Under the pieces are notes generated by a model. The model saw nothing but the letters and a program-made list of their open reading frames with translations. It had not been told where the DNA came from and did no database searches. A DNA stretch of 64,000 bases from Fictibacillus marinisediminis (lineage in GTDB: Bacteria; Bacillota; Bacilli; Bacillales; Fictibacillaceae), in NCBI RefSeq assembly GCF_023149135.1, contig NZ_JAIWJX010000002.1, positions 1,178,001-1,242,000 of the forward strand, given 5' to 3'. Below, in pieces: positions 32,426-41,533 of this stretch. Position 1 is the stretch's first letter. Each line of letters begins with the position of its first letter. A program made the position numbers and the translations under genes.

Positions 32426-33865
32426 ATGACGACTCAGGTTGCTGGCCAAAAGATGTTTTTAGCAGGAAAATGGGTACACCGTGATAGAACCATTGAGGTT
32501 CGGGACCCGCAGGATAACAGAATGATAGACACTGTTCCTGCAGCTTCAAGAGAAGATATGCTGGCTTGTATTGAGCACGCAAAAGAAGGAGCAAAGATTG
32601 CCGCCGCCATGCCGGTGTATGAACGGATGGCTGTCATTCATAAAGCGGCAGACTACATTGAAGCCAATAAAGAAAAGTACGCTTTGACCATTGCGAAGGA
32701 AGGCAGCAAGACGATTCGTGAAGCTGCTAAAGAAACCGAAAGATGCATTCAGACCCTCCGTATCAGTGCAGAAGAGGCAAGAAGGATTCAGGGGGAGACC
32801 ATTCCCTTTGACCAAATGGAAGGGAACAACAACCGGGTCGGCTACTATCAGCGTTTTCCAATTGGAATCATTGGCGCGATCACTCCATTTAATGACCCCC
32901 TGAACCTGGTCGCCCATAAAGTAGGGCCGGCAATTGCTTCAGGAAACGCTATCATCGTAAAGCCGGCAACGGTCACTCCGCTAAGTGCGCTGCTGCTTGC
33001 TGAGGCATTTGCCCATGGGGGGCTGCCTACAAAAGTATTGTCCGTCATTACGGGACATGGAAGCGAGATCGGAGATGTTCTTGTCACTCACCCAGCCATT
33101 CGGATGATTTCCTTTACAGGAGGAGTAGAGGCTGGAGAAGAGATTGTAAGAAAAGCCGGCTTAAAAAAGGTGAGTATGGAACTCGGCTCTAATTCTCCGG
33201 TTATTGTTCTGGAAGATGCGGACTTGCATGATGCCGTTGAATCCACAGTCTCCGGGGCCTATTGGGCAGCCGGCCAAAACTGCCTGAGTGTGCAGAGAAT
33301 CTATGTGCAGCAGAGCATTATGTCCGATTTTGAAAGGTCGTTTGTTAAGCGAACAAAACAGTATATCGTAGGCGATAAGCTGTCAGAGCTTACCGATATA
33401 GGTCCGCTAATCACTGAAAAGGAGGCGATTCGTGTAGAGAGTCTTGTGAACGAAGCCGTTGATAAAGGCGCTGAACTGCTGACAGGAGGCAAGCGTAATC
33501 AAGCGTTTTATTCTCCGACCGTTCTAAAGAATATTCCCGATGACAGCACGATTGCAAAAGAAGAAATTTTTGGCCCGGTTGTACTCCTATACGCTGTTGC
33601 GGATGTGGATGAGGCCATTGATAAATCCAATGAAGTAAGCTACGGGCTGCAGGCAGGTATTTTTACAAAAAACATTGATAAAGCTCAAAAAGCGATTGCC
33701 AGGATGGATGTAGGAGGCATCATGATCAACGACAGCAGTGACTACCGAATCGATGCCATGCCGTTTGGCGGGGTGAAGAAGTCAGGCTTGGGACGGGAAG
33801 GCATTAAATTTGCGATACAAGAAATGACAGAACCAAAAGTCGTTTGTTATAAACTATCTAACTGA
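32426..33865 (+). CDS. aldehyde dehydrogenase (DoeC-like role)
   Basis: The 479-residue NAD(P)-dependent aldehyde dehydrogenase has IGAITPFNDPLNLVAHKVGPAI, FTGGVEAGEEI, general base Glu252 in MELGSNSP and nucleophile Cys286 in GQNCLSVQR, with the C-terminal EEIFGPVV and PFGGVKKSGLGREG motifs. In ectoine catabolism DoeC oxidises aspartate semialdehyde to aspartate, and this enzyme occupies that place in the operon. ATG 32426 is used because AAGGCGGGG lies 6 nt upstream. An ATG at 32420 is the alternative. Confidence 0.85.
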   Translation: MTTQVAGQKMFLAGKWVHRDRTIEVRDPQDNRMIDTVPAASREDMLACIEHAKEGAKIAAAMPVYERMAVIHKAADYIEANKEKYALTIAKEGSKTIREAAKETERCIQTLRISAEEARRIQGETIPFDQMEGNNNRVGYYQRFPIGIIGAITPFNDPLNLVAHKVGPAIASGNAIIVKPATVTPLSALLLAEAFAHGGLPTKVLSVITGHGSEIGDVLVTHPAIRMISFTGGVEAGEEIVRKAGLKKVSMELGSNSPVIVLEDADLHDAVESTVSGAYWAAGQNCLSVQRIYVQQSIMSDFERSFVKRTKQYIVGDKLSELTDIGPLITEKEAIRVESLVNEAVDKGAELLTGGKRNQAFYSPTVLKNIPDDSTIAKEEIFGPVVLLYAVADVDEAIDKSNEVSYGLQAGIFTKNIDKAQKAIARMDVGGIMINDSSDYRIDAMPFGGVKKSGLGREGIKFAIQEMTEPKVVCYKLSN

Positions 33866-33919
33866 AAAGAGATGAGTGAGAAAACAAGCAAGATTTACGG
33901 TATTAAGAGGAGGTACGAT

Positions 33920-35413
33920 GTGGAAAGAGGACAAATAGAAAAGCTGACCAAAGAGGATATCACAGTTGTTGACAATAAAATTGCGAAAAAATCAATATTT
34001 GGAACATCCCTTGGCAATGCCATGGAGTGGTTTGATTTTGGCATCTATTCCTACTTAGCGGTTACGATTGGTAAAGTATTTTTCCCTGAAATCGATCCTT
34101 CTGCCCAGTTAATCTATGCTTTTGCCACGTTTGCGGTGGCATTTATCGCGAGGCCGATCGGCGGTATAGTGTTTGGAATGATGGGTGACCGTTTAGGCCG
34201 AAAGAAAGTTTTGGCCATAACGTTAATCATGATGGCCATTGCCACATTAAGCATCGGACTCATTCCGGGCTATGCAACGATCGGAGCCGCAGCACCAGTT
34301 TTATTGCTTGTTGCAAGAATGATACAAGGCTTTTCAACCGGCGGAGAGTATGCAGGTGCGATGACGTTTATCGCTGAATCTACACCTGATAAGAAACGAG
34401 GGTTTATGTCAAGCGGCCTTGAAGTCGGAACACTTGTCGGGTTCATCGCCGGATCGGGATTCGTTACTCTGCTTACCTTTCTGCTTGGATCTGAAACTAT
34501 GCTTGAATGGGGCTGGAGAATTCCTTTCTTAATTGCCGCACCTTTAGGGCTGATCGGGTTTTATTTCAGATCGCATCTGGAAGAAACCCCGGCATTCCAG
34601 GCGATGAAGGAATCGGCAAAAGAGAGGAAACAGCAAACCTCCCTGAAACATATTTTTACGGAGCACTGGCGTTCCCTTTTGATTTGCATTGGCGTCGTTT
34701 TTTTCTATAACACCATAAACTATATGATTCTTACGTATATGCCCTCTTATTTATCAGAACAGCTTGGTTTTGGTGAAACAAAGGGGCTGGTCCTCATCCT
34801 ATTTGTCATGATGGCAATGATTCCCTTTGTTTTGGCAATGGGATACTGGGGTGATCGGATCGGAAGAAACCGCCTGATTAAAGGAGCGTTAATCGGTACG
34901 ATCGTTCTCAGCATTCCGGCGTTCCTCATGATGGGCACGGGTTCAAGCATTTTGGCTTTTCTGGGATTGCTGACCCTGAGCTGTTTGTTTACAGCCTTTC
35001 AAGGCACATTACCTGCAGCATTGCCGTCGTTTTTTTTCACAGAGGTACGATATGGTTCCTTGGCGATAACGTACAATGTTTCAACCTCCATCTTTGGCGG
35101 AACTACACCTTTAATCGTAGCATGGCTCGTTAAAGCAACGAATAACAGTATGCTGCCGGCTTATTATTTGATCACGGTCTGTGTTATCGGGATCGTTGTA
35201 GTAGCATTATTCGTTAAAGAAACAGCAGGAAGATCATTAAGGGGATCGTACCCCGCTGTAGAAGATCCTAGTGAGATAAAGGAAATACTAATAAATTCAG
35301 AGGAAGCTTTGTGGTGGAAGGAAGAAGTTCGGGAGAGAAATGAAAGAGCAGCATTGAAAGAAAAAATAAGCATTTTGGGATCTCAGCAGAAAAATGTAGG
35401 AAACATCCGATAA
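33920..35413 (+). CDS. MHS-family MFS importer, copy 1 (ProP-like, putative ectoine/hydroxyectoine)
   Basis: The 497-residue, 12-TM major facilitator has hallmarks of the metabolite:H+ symporter family: GTSLGNAMEWFDFGIYSYLA (TM1), ARPIGGIVFGMMGDRLGRKK (loop 2-3) and GFSTGGEYAGAMTFIAEST. E. coli ProP of this family takes up compatible solutes. Proteobacterial ectoine clusters usually use TRAP or ABC importers instead. GTG 33920 is chosen because GAGGAGG precedes it and the second copy aligns from the same residue. It is the last gene before a terminator. Ectoine specificity is inferred. Confidence 0.82.
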   Translation: MERGQIEKLTKEDITVVDNKIAKKSIFGTSLGNAMEWFDFGIYSYLAVTIGKVFFPEIDPSAQLIYAFATFAVAFIARPIGGIVFGMMGDRLGRKKVLAITLIMMAIATLSIGLIPGYATIGAAAPVLLLVARMIQGFSTGGEYAGAMTFIAESTPDKKRGFMSSGLEVGTLVGFIAGSGFVTLLTFLLGSETMLEWGWRIPFLIAAPLGLIGFYFRSHLEETPAFQAMKESAKERKQQTSLKHIFTEHWRSLLICIGVVFFYNTINYMILTYMPSYLSEQLGFGETKGLVLILFVMMAMIPFVLAMGYWGDRIGRNRLIKGALIGTIVLSIPAFLMMGTGSSILAFLGLLTLSCLFTAFQGTLPAALPSFFFTEVRYGSLAITYNVSTSIFGGTTPLIVAWLVKATNNSMLPAYYLITVCVIGIVVVALFVKETAGRSLRGSYPAVEDPSEIKEILINSEEALWWKEEVRERNERAALKEKISILGSQQKNVGNIR

Positions 35414-35422
35414 AATTGTTGC

Positions 35423-35453
35423 AGGCTGCCGAGGCTGATTCGGCAGCCTTTTT
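35423..35453 (+). terminator. terminator of the doeA operon, between the two importers
   Basis: Stem AGGCTGCCGA/TCGGCAGCCT with a 9-nt loop and TTTTT. Confidence 0.9.
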
Positions 35454-35539
35454 ATATGAAAATGGTTAGTTTGGGATTGATTTAGGGAAATGGTTTAGTA
35501 CAACAACTTTTAATTTTATGTAGTATGAGGAGGCACGCT

Positions 35540-36994
35540 GTGGATAGAAAAAATAGTAATAGATTACAAAAAGAAGATATTACGGTTGTTGATACAAAAA
35601 TCGCAAAACAATCGATACTGGGGACCTCGCTCGGTAATGCCATGGAATGGTTTGATTTTGGTATTTATTCTTATTTAGCGGTAACCATTGGCAAAGTGTT
35701 TTTTCCTGAAGTCGATTCTTCTGCCCAGGTGATTTATGCTTTTGCGACATTTGCAGTAGCATTTATCGCGAGGCCGATCGGCGGTGTAGTGTTTGGAATA
35801 ATGGGTGACCGTTTAGGGCGAAAAAAGGTACTGGCCATTACATTGATCATGATGGCGATTGCAACACTCAGTCTCGGGCTAATACCCGGCTATAAGTCGA
35901 TCGGGATTGTGGCGCCCATCCTTCTGCTGGTTGCCAGATTGGTGCAAGGCTTCTCAACCGGCGGTGAATACGCTGGGGCCATGACGTTTATTGCAGAATC
36001 AACACCGGATAAAAAGCGCAGTTTTATGTCAAGCGTTTTAGAGGTAGGAACTTTGGCCGGCTATATTGCTGGTTCAGGGCTTGTGACCCTGCTGACCTTT
36101 ATTCTAGGTTCGGAAGCCATGCTGGAATGGGGCTGGAGAATTCCGTTCTTTATTGCAGCTCCACTAGGTTTAATCGGTTTATATTTCCGTTCTCACCTCG
36201 AGGAAACACCTGCTTTTCAGGCAATGGAGGAAGAACAAGAGGAAAAGAAGAAGGATTCGTCTCTTAAAGAAATTTTCCTCAATCATTGGAGATCCCTATT
36301 GATCTGTGTAGGCATTGTGCTCTTTTACAATACAATTGTCTACATGGTGCTAACCTATATGCCGACTTACCTTTCTGAACAGATTGGTTATGGAGAAACA
36401 AAAGGGCTGCTGCTCATTCTCATTGTAATGGTTATTATGATTCCTTTCGTTTTGGGGATGGGGTATTTGGGTGACCGGATTGGAAGAAATAAAGTTTTGA
36501 TAGGAGCTTTGGTTCTAACCATTCTTTTGAGCATACCGGCCTTTATGCTAGCAGGGAATGAAAATGGCAATAATGCCTTCTTCGGAGTGCTGATTCTGGG
36601 ATGTCTGCTCACCGCTTTTCAGGGAACGCTCCCGGCAACACTTCCTTCTTTATTTTTTACAAACGTTCGATATGGATCACTAGCCATCACTTACAATGTC
36701 TCTACTTCCATCTTTGGCGGAACGACTCCGCTCATTGTCGCCTGGCTGGTGAAAGAAACCAATAATAAACTGCTGCCGGCCTATTATTTAATGGCTGTCT
36801 GTACGATCGGCATTGTTGTTGTAGCTTTCTTTGTCAAAGAAACAGCAGGCCGTTCATTGCGTGGATCTCTTCCAGCTGTAGAAGACCCAGGCGAGATCAA
36901 AGAGATCTTGCAGGATCCTGATGAAGCTTTATGGTGGGAAGAAGAAGTGCCAGCTAGTGAGGGGAAACCGGTTGGTGAGAGTAAACAAGCGTAA
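35540..36994 (+). CDS. MHS-family MFS importer, copy 2 (tandem paralogue)
   Basis: The 484-residue transporter is closely similar to the preceding gene over its whole length, including the unusual N-terminal LQKEDITVVDTKIAKQS segment and the C-terminal SLPAVEDPGEIKEIL...EALWWEEEV tail. The GTG 35540 start with GAGGAGG matches copy 1 exactly. A terminator separates the copies, so this one probably has its own promoter; an AACTTTT half-site (35505-35511) like that upstream of doeA lies in the gap. The two copies may differ in substrate (ectoine versus hydroxyectoine) or regulation. A weak hairpin (37006-37040) follows. Confidence 0.82.
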   Translation: MDRKNSNRLQKEDITVVDTKIAKQSILGTSLGNAMEWFDFGIYSYLAVTIGKVFFPEVDSSAQVIYAFATFAVAFIARPIGGVVFGIMGDRLGRKKVLAITLIMMAIATLSLGLIPGYKSIGIVAPILLLVARLVQGFSTGGEYAGAMTFIAESTPDKKRSFMSSVLEVGTLAGYIAGSGLVTLLTFILGSEAMLEWGWRIPFFIAAPLGLIGLYFRSHLEETPAFQAMEEEQEEKKKDSSLKEIFLNHWRSLLICVGIVLFYNTIVYMVLTYMPTYLSEQIGYGETKGLLLILIVMVIMIPFVLGMGYLGDRIGRNKVLIGALVLTILLSIPAFMLAGNENGNNAFFGVLILGCLLTAFQGTLPATLPSLFFTNVRYGSLAITYNVSTSIFGGTTPLIVAWLVKETNNKLLPAYYLMAVCTIGIVVVAFFVKETAGRSLRGSLPAVEDPGEIKEILQDPDEALWWEEEVPASEGKPVGESKQA

Positions 36995-37155
36995 AACTAT
37001 ATTTAATGAGGCTGTCGAGGAGACTTGGCAGCCTGTTTGATGGTGTCTCGTCGGCGAATTGAACCAAACTCAGAAATGGCAGGTTAAAAGAGGATTAGCA
37101 GACTGAGGGAAGAATAGTTTTTTAGAAGACATGGAATAGAGAAAGGAAGTTACAG

Positions 37156-37644
37156 ATGAAATTGGAAACAGAGCGGTTATTCATCATACCCTGCAGCAAA
37201 CCATACATAGAATCGCTATCGACTGATGCATATCCAATCAGAAACCAAATTAAGTCCCACGTTGAACGGTTAGAACAAGACCCTGAGCTATACGGATGGG
37301 GTGTGTGGCTGGTCACAGAAAAGGAAACGGGAATGATTGTCGGAGATATTGGATTCAAAGGGAAACCCAGTGCCGAACGAACAGTAGAGGTCGGTTATGG
37401 TATCATTCCGTCTGCTCAGCAAAAAGGATACGCCACCGAATCAGTAAAGGCGATAATCGATTGGGCCTTTACTTCTGACCAAGTTAACCGCGTCATTGCA
37501 GAATGCCTGATAAACAATGATCCTTCCATTCGGGTATTGGAAAAAATAAACATGAAGCGTTTAGGGCAAGAGGGTGAAATGCTGAATTGGGAGCTAAAAA
37601 AGGAAGAAGCGGGATTGACTAAGAATACTGCAGCGTTCTCATGA
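37156..37644 (+). CDS. GNAT acetyltransferase, RimJ/RimL-like
   Basis: The 162-residue acetyltransferase starts with the KLETERLFIIPCS strand typical of the RimJ/RimL/YdaF branch. It continues with GMIVGDIGFKG, VEVGYGIIPSAQQKGYATESVKAIIDWAF (acetyl-CoA loop QQKGYA) and the INNDPSIRVLEKINMKRLG signature. Members acetylate protein N-termini or small molecules such as spermidine or antibiotics, so the substrate cannot be read here. AAGGAAG precedes the ATG. It ends in a terminator that overlaps the stop codon and is not part of the ectoine operon. Confidence 0.85.
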   Translation: MKLETERLFIIPCSKPYIESLSTDAYPIRNQIKSHVERLEQDPELYGWGVWLVTEKETGMIVGDIGFKGKPSAERTVEVGYGIIPSAQQKGYATESVKAIIDWAFTSDQVNRVIAECLINNDPSIRVLEKINMKRLGQEGEMLNWELKKEEAGLTKNTAAFS

Positions 37645-37662
37645 TATGAGGGCTGCTTTTTT
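37630..37662 (+). terminator. terminator overlapping the GNAT stop codon
   Basis: GCAGC/GCTGC and CTCAT/ATGAG stems stacked around a GAT loop, followed by six T. Confidence 0.75.
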
Positions 37663-37747
37663 ATTTTAGTAAAACTTTCAATTCATTTTATGATAAACTG
37701 TAAGTAATTGGTATTTATTTGGGAATTGATCTTAAACATGGTCTATT

Positions 37748-37840
37748 TTGGTACCCGTCCTTCTGATTTCATTGGTTGTATCCATCTTTGCAAAAAAGGA
37801 GAAGAAAAAGAGAAATAGACTTCAAACAATAAGAGAATAA
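37748..37840 (+). other. possible 30-residue membrane microprotein or its relic
   Basis: In the 37663-37878 gap the frame from TTG 37748 reads LVPVLLISLVVSIFAKKEKK and then a basic tail. This is a clear TM helix followed by positive charges, like many small Bacillus membrane proteins. There is no ribosome binding site, and an ATG at 37738 is out of frame by one base, so a frameshifted relic is also possible. Confidence 0.25.
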
Positions 37841-37878
37841 GCAATTGAAATAGCCTTCAATGGAAATGGGGTTTGTTG

Positions 37879-38391
37879 ATGAAAAACGGCTGGGGAGCTG
37901 CGTTTGTGTTATCTTTTATCGCAGCAGGAATCTATTTATATGTGGTTAATTACGGGTACCACACCAAAAAAGAGGCACTGCAGAAGGGCTGGACGAAAGA
38001 AGCCATTGAATTAAACACGGAGAAGGTTCAATCGGTTCCTGTCCCCAATAGCCCTTATGTTCTGGAGATTACGAAAGCACCACATAAAATTTATGTTTTT
38101 AAAATAACAAATCATTTTGGTAAATATAAAGCATCCCTGGTTGGTGTAAATCTTTTATATCAGAGCATCAATAAAGATGGAATGTATTTTAACAAAAATT
38201 TACTGGAATTTGGTTTCGATACTGATAAACCGAGGAATAAAGATATTTATATTGATCATCAAAAAATGAAATACCTCTCTTTGGGCAAGTACTTTTCTAA
38301 AAGCAAGTTTGCCTGGAGCTACCAAAACTTATCCTTTTATTACCCTGAGCAACCAATGGAAACAAAGGCTATTGGTCCTGCATATCACTAA
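37879..38391 (+). CDS. hypothetical membrane-anchored protein
   Basis: The 170-residue protein has one N-terminal TM (about 4-24, WGAAFVLSFIAAGIYLYVVNYG) and an extracytoplasmic domain rich in Lys, Tyr and Phe (VLEITKAPHKIYVFKITNHFGKYKASLVGVNLLY). I recognise no family. The domain looks like a small beta-sheet fold. ATG 37879 follows GGGG at 37868-37871; two in-frame TTG codons precede it. Only a weak hairpin follows before the penicillin-binding protein gene. Confidence 0.55.
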   Translation: MKNGWGAAFVLSFIAAGIYLYVVNYGYHTKKEALQKGWTKEAIELNTEKVQSVPVPNSPYVLEITKAPHKIYVFKITNHFGKYKASLVGVNLLYQSINKDGMYFNKNLLEFGFDTDKPRNKDIYIDHQKMKYLSLGKYFSKSKFAWSYQNLSFYYPEQPMETKAIGPAYH

Positions 38392-38619
38392 AAGCAGCAT
38401 TTGAACGAGACATCATGTTCTTGTTCTTTTTTTAATTCATATAGATTAAAAAGCTGGAAAAACGGGTACTAGTACTTCTGACCTGTTTGTAATAAAAATG
38501 TAACATTTATGAGATGTATTCGTATTATTTTCTATAAAAATAGTATAAAATTGGTGTTCAGGAAAAATAAACTATTTCAGCATAGGGAACAGCATGGAAC
38601 AATTTAAGGAGAGTTAATG

Positions 38620-41046
38620 ATGGAAAAGAAAAATTCAGCTTCACGATTGGAAAGAAGAAAACAGAACAAAAGGCCAAAACGTTTTCGAAAATTCCTTACA
38701 TACAGTACACTAACTTTTCTTGTTCTCTTTCTTTTAGTGGTTATTGGCGGGGGCGCAACCGTATTTTCAGTTGCAAAAGGCGCTCCTGAATTGAACCCCG
38801 AAAACCTGAAGTATTCACGTACTTCCACCGTCTATGACATGAACAATGAGAAAGTCGTTTCAATCAGCGGGAAGGAAAAGAGAGATTATGCTCACATTAA
38901 AGATATTCCGCCGCTTGTTCGGAACGCTTTTATTGCGACAGAAGACGTTCGATTCTACAAACATAACGGAATTGATACGAAAAGGGTCGCAGGAGCCATT
39001 CTTTCCAATATAACTCACGGATTTGGTTCAGAAGGTGCCAGTACAATCACACAGCAGGTTGTAAAAAACTCGTTCTTATCACCAGAAAAGACAGTAACTA
39101 GGAAGGTACAAGAAGCCTATTTGGCGATCCAGCTTGAACGGAAATATTCCAAGGATCAGATTCTTGAATTCTATTTAAATAAAATTTATTTCGGCAATAG
39201 TGCCTATGGAGTAAAAACAGCAGCAAAAACGTATTTTAACAAGCCTCTGGACCAGCTGACCATCGGCGAGGCTGCATTGCTTGCTGGACTGCCACAGCGT
39301 CCGAGCGGGTATGATCCATTCGTACATCCAGAATTAGCGGAACAGCGAAGAAATGTGGTCTTGTCGCTTCTGCACAAAAACGGATATATTTCTGAGCAGG
39401 AAAAAGTAAAAGCGCAGCAGCAGCCAATTAAGAAAATGCTTGTGAAACCTAAGAAGTCTCAGCCGAGATACGAAGCGTTTTTACAGCAGGTCATTAAAGA
39501 CGCACGAAAAGAAGGCATTTCTGAAAAAGAACTGTTTGAAGGCGGATTGAAAATCTACACGACGCTTGACCAGGATGCCCAATCTCAAGCAGAAAAAATC
39601 TTATCAACGGAGGATTATGTCCGTTACCCAGACAATAAATTTCAGGCGGGGGTCGTTCTCCTTGATACTGAAACCGGCCAGATTCGTGCTATAGGCGGCA
39701 ACAGGCTGGACGACAACAAACAGGCCATCAGAGGATTTAACTATGCGACCGATACAGAAAGACAGCCGGGATCGACGATTAAACCGATTCTTGACTACGG
39801 CCCGGCGATTGAATACTTGAAATGGTCTACGAGTACCCCGATCAAGGATGAGCCGCTCGAAATCAACGGCAAGCAGTTCCAGAACTGGGATAAAACCTAT
39901 CATGGTACGCTTTCTATGAGAGAAGCACTCGTCCAATCGTATAACATTCCTGCCATTAAAACGTTCCAGGCAGTAGGAGAAGCGAACGCGAAACAGTTTG
40001 CAGGAAACCTTGGAATTAAGCTGGATACGATCTATCCGTCCTATGCGATCGGCGGATTCAATAAAGGGGTTTCTCCATTAACGATGGCCGGTGCGTATTC
40101 TGCTTTTGGAAACAAGGGCGTCTATCATCAGCCTACAACATTAAGAAAGATTGAATATCCGAATGGAGAAGTGAAGCAGTTTAGCCACCAGCCAAAAACT
40201 GCCATGAGCGATTACACAGCTTACATGGTAACGGATATGCTGAAGAGTGTTGTCAATAACGGAACCGGCCGCATGGCTCAGATTCCAGGATTGGATGTAG
40301 CCGGTAAGACAGGAACGACGAACCTTCCAGCCAATGTCTATGGCAACGGCTCGACCGATTCATGGTTTGTCGGTTATACCACACGCTATACAGCAGCTGT
40401 CTGGACAGGATATGATCACCCGGGCCAGGATGCTTATGTAAAGAAAGAAGACCAAGTGATCGCTAAGCTGATCTTTAAAGAACTGGTATCCCATGTTTCA
40501 GCAAATAAGCTCACTGCCGATTTCCAAAAACCGGGATCTGTCGTTTCACGAGGCTCTGAGCTTTACGTGCAAGGAACTTCGATGCCGGCTATAGCACAGC
40601 CAAGCCATAAGGAAGACAAAAAAGAAGATCCATCAGCTGATGCTGAAAAAGAAAAGCAAGATAAAGAAAAAGAGAAAAAAGAAGAAGACCAAAAGAAAAA
40701 AGATGATAAAGAAAAACCTAATGATGACGGTAAAACAAAACCGGATACACCGGTCACACCGCCTAAAGACGATCAAGGCGGCAACGATCAGGGTGGCAAT
40801 GGCCAAGGCGGAAATGGCGGAACAGATCAGGGTGGGAATGATCAAGGCGGAGGCAAACAGGATAAGCCGACAGATCCAACAACCCCGCCTAAAGATAAGC
40901 CAGGAGATGGCACTACGAATCCGGGTACAGGTGATAAACCAACGGATCCTGGAACCGAGCCGCCGAAAGAACAGAATGATACGAAAAAACCAGAGGAAGC
41001 AAAGCCGAGTTCCGTGGAAAAGAATACCACGCAAACCGAACAGTAA
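38620..41046 (+). CDS. class A penicillin-binding protein (PBP1A type)
   Basis: The 808-residue bifunctional peptidoglycan synthase has a basic cytoplasmic start, a TM (about 27-50), a GT51 glycosyltransferase (about 75-245: FIATEDVRFYKHNGID with catalytic Glu, EGASTITQQVVKN, RKVQEAYLAIQLE) and a transpeptidase (about 325-625) with Ser385 in GSTIKP, SYNIP and AGKTGTTN. The last ~145 residues are low-complexity: a Lys/Glu-rich stretch, then DQGGN/GQGGN repeats and Pro/Thr/Asp-rich sequence, probably a wall-spanning tail. ATG 38620 is better spaced from AAGGAG than ATG 38617. It is monocistronic. Confidence 0.93.
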   Translation: MEKKNSASRLERRKQNKRPKRFRKFLTYSTLTFLVLFLLVVIGGGATVFSVAKGAPELNPENLKYSRTSTVYDMNNEKVVSISGKEKRDYAHIKDIPPLVRNAFIATEDVRFYKHNGIDTKRVAGAILSNITHGFGSEGASTITQQVVKNSFLSPEKTVTRKVQEAYLAIQLERKYSKDQILEFYLNKIYFGNSAYGVKTAAKTYFNKPLDQLTIGEAALLAGLPQRPSGYDPFVHPELAEQRRNVVLSLLHKNGYISEQEKVKAQQQPIKKMLVKPKKSQPRYEAFLQQVIKDARKEGISEKELFEGGLKIYTTLDQDAQSQAEKILSTEDYVRYPDNKFQAGVVLLDTETGQIRAIGGNRLDDNKQAIRGFNYATDTERQPGSTIKPILDYGPAIEYLKWSTSTPIKDEPLEINGKQFQNWDKTYHGTLSMREALVQSYNIPAIKTFQAVGEANAKQFAGNLGIKLDTIYPSYAIGGFNKGVSPLTMAGAYSAFGNKGVYHQPTTLRKIEYPNGEVKQFSHQPKTAMSDYTAYMVTDMLKSVVNNGTGRMAQIPGLDVAGKTGTTNLPANVYGNGSTDSWFVGYTTRYTAAVWTGYDHPGQDAYVKKEDQVIAKLIFKELVSHVSANKLTADFQKPGSVVSRGSELYVQGTSMPAIAQPSHKEDKKEDPSADAEKEKQDKEKEKKEEDQKKKDDKEKPNDDGKTKPDTPVTPPKDDQGGNDQGGNGQGGNGGTDQGGNDQGGGKQDKPTDPTTPPKDKPGDGTTNPGTGDKPTDPGTEPPKEQNDTKKPEEAKPSSVEKNTTQTEQ

Positions 41047-41050
41047 CGTG

Positions 41051-41096
41051 AAAACCAGCACCTAGGTTCTGAAATCAGAACTAGGTGCTGGTTTTT
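41051..41096. terminator. long bidirectional terminator between pbp and merR
   Basis: About 21 bp of stem (AAAACCAGCACCTAG... with one bulged G) with a two-base loop, A-rich on one side and T-rich on the other. It serves the convergent genes. Confidence 0.9.
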
Positions 41097-41457
41097 AAAT
41101 GCTCGGATTGATCATTTCTTTATAGGATCCGATTTTATGATCCAGCATCTTTTCAGTTTCCTGAAGGGTGCTGATTTGCTCCCTCACCGAGTTTCGATGC
41201 TCTTCGAGGAGACGGAGACGTGCTTCCTGCGTATGTTCTCCTTCTTGATACAGCCTTGAATATTCCCTTATTTTAACCAACGGCATTTGCGTCTGTTTTA
41301 ATTTAATGACGAACCGCAGCCAGGCAATGTGGGAGTCGCCATATTCCCGTTCACCATGATCGTTGCGATCAGGTAAAATAATTTGTTCTTTTTCATAATA
41401 ACGCAATGTGTGAGAACTGATTTCCAGTAACTTTGCTGCCTCACTAATACTGTACAT
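41095..41457 (-). CDS. MerR family regulator
   Basis: The 120-residue protein has the MerR winged HTH (MYSISEAAKLLEISSHTLRYYEKEQIILPDR), a DSHIAWLRFVIKLKQTQMPLVKIREY second half and a C-terminal coiled coil for dimerisation. There are no metal-binding cysteines, so it belongs to the group sensing organic or aldehyde-type signals. It is divergent from a short-chain dehydrogenase, and the gap holds a dyad inside a 19-bp promoter spacer, the classic MerR activation geometry. Confidence 0.9.
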   Translation of the reverse strand: MYSISEAAKLLEISSHTLRYYEKEQIILPDRNDHGEREYGDSHIAWLRFVIKLKQTQMPLVKIREYSRLYQEGEHTQEARLRLLEEHRNSVREQISTLQETEKMLDHKIGSYKEMINPSI

Positions 41458-41502
41458 TTTATCCTCCTATTGATTCATTCTTCAAGAAAGTATAATTAAA
41501 GT

Positions 41503-41533
41503 TTGACTTAGAGTAAACTCTAACCCTTATAAT
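41503..41533 (+). promoter_or_regulatory. MerR-type promoter with 19-bp spacer and operator dyad
   Basis: TTGACT (41503-41508) and TATAAT (41528-41533) are separated by 19 bp. The spacer carries TTAGAGT-AA-ACTCTAA (41508-41523), a perfect dyad. It drives the dehydrogenase gene at 41569. Confidence 0.8.
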
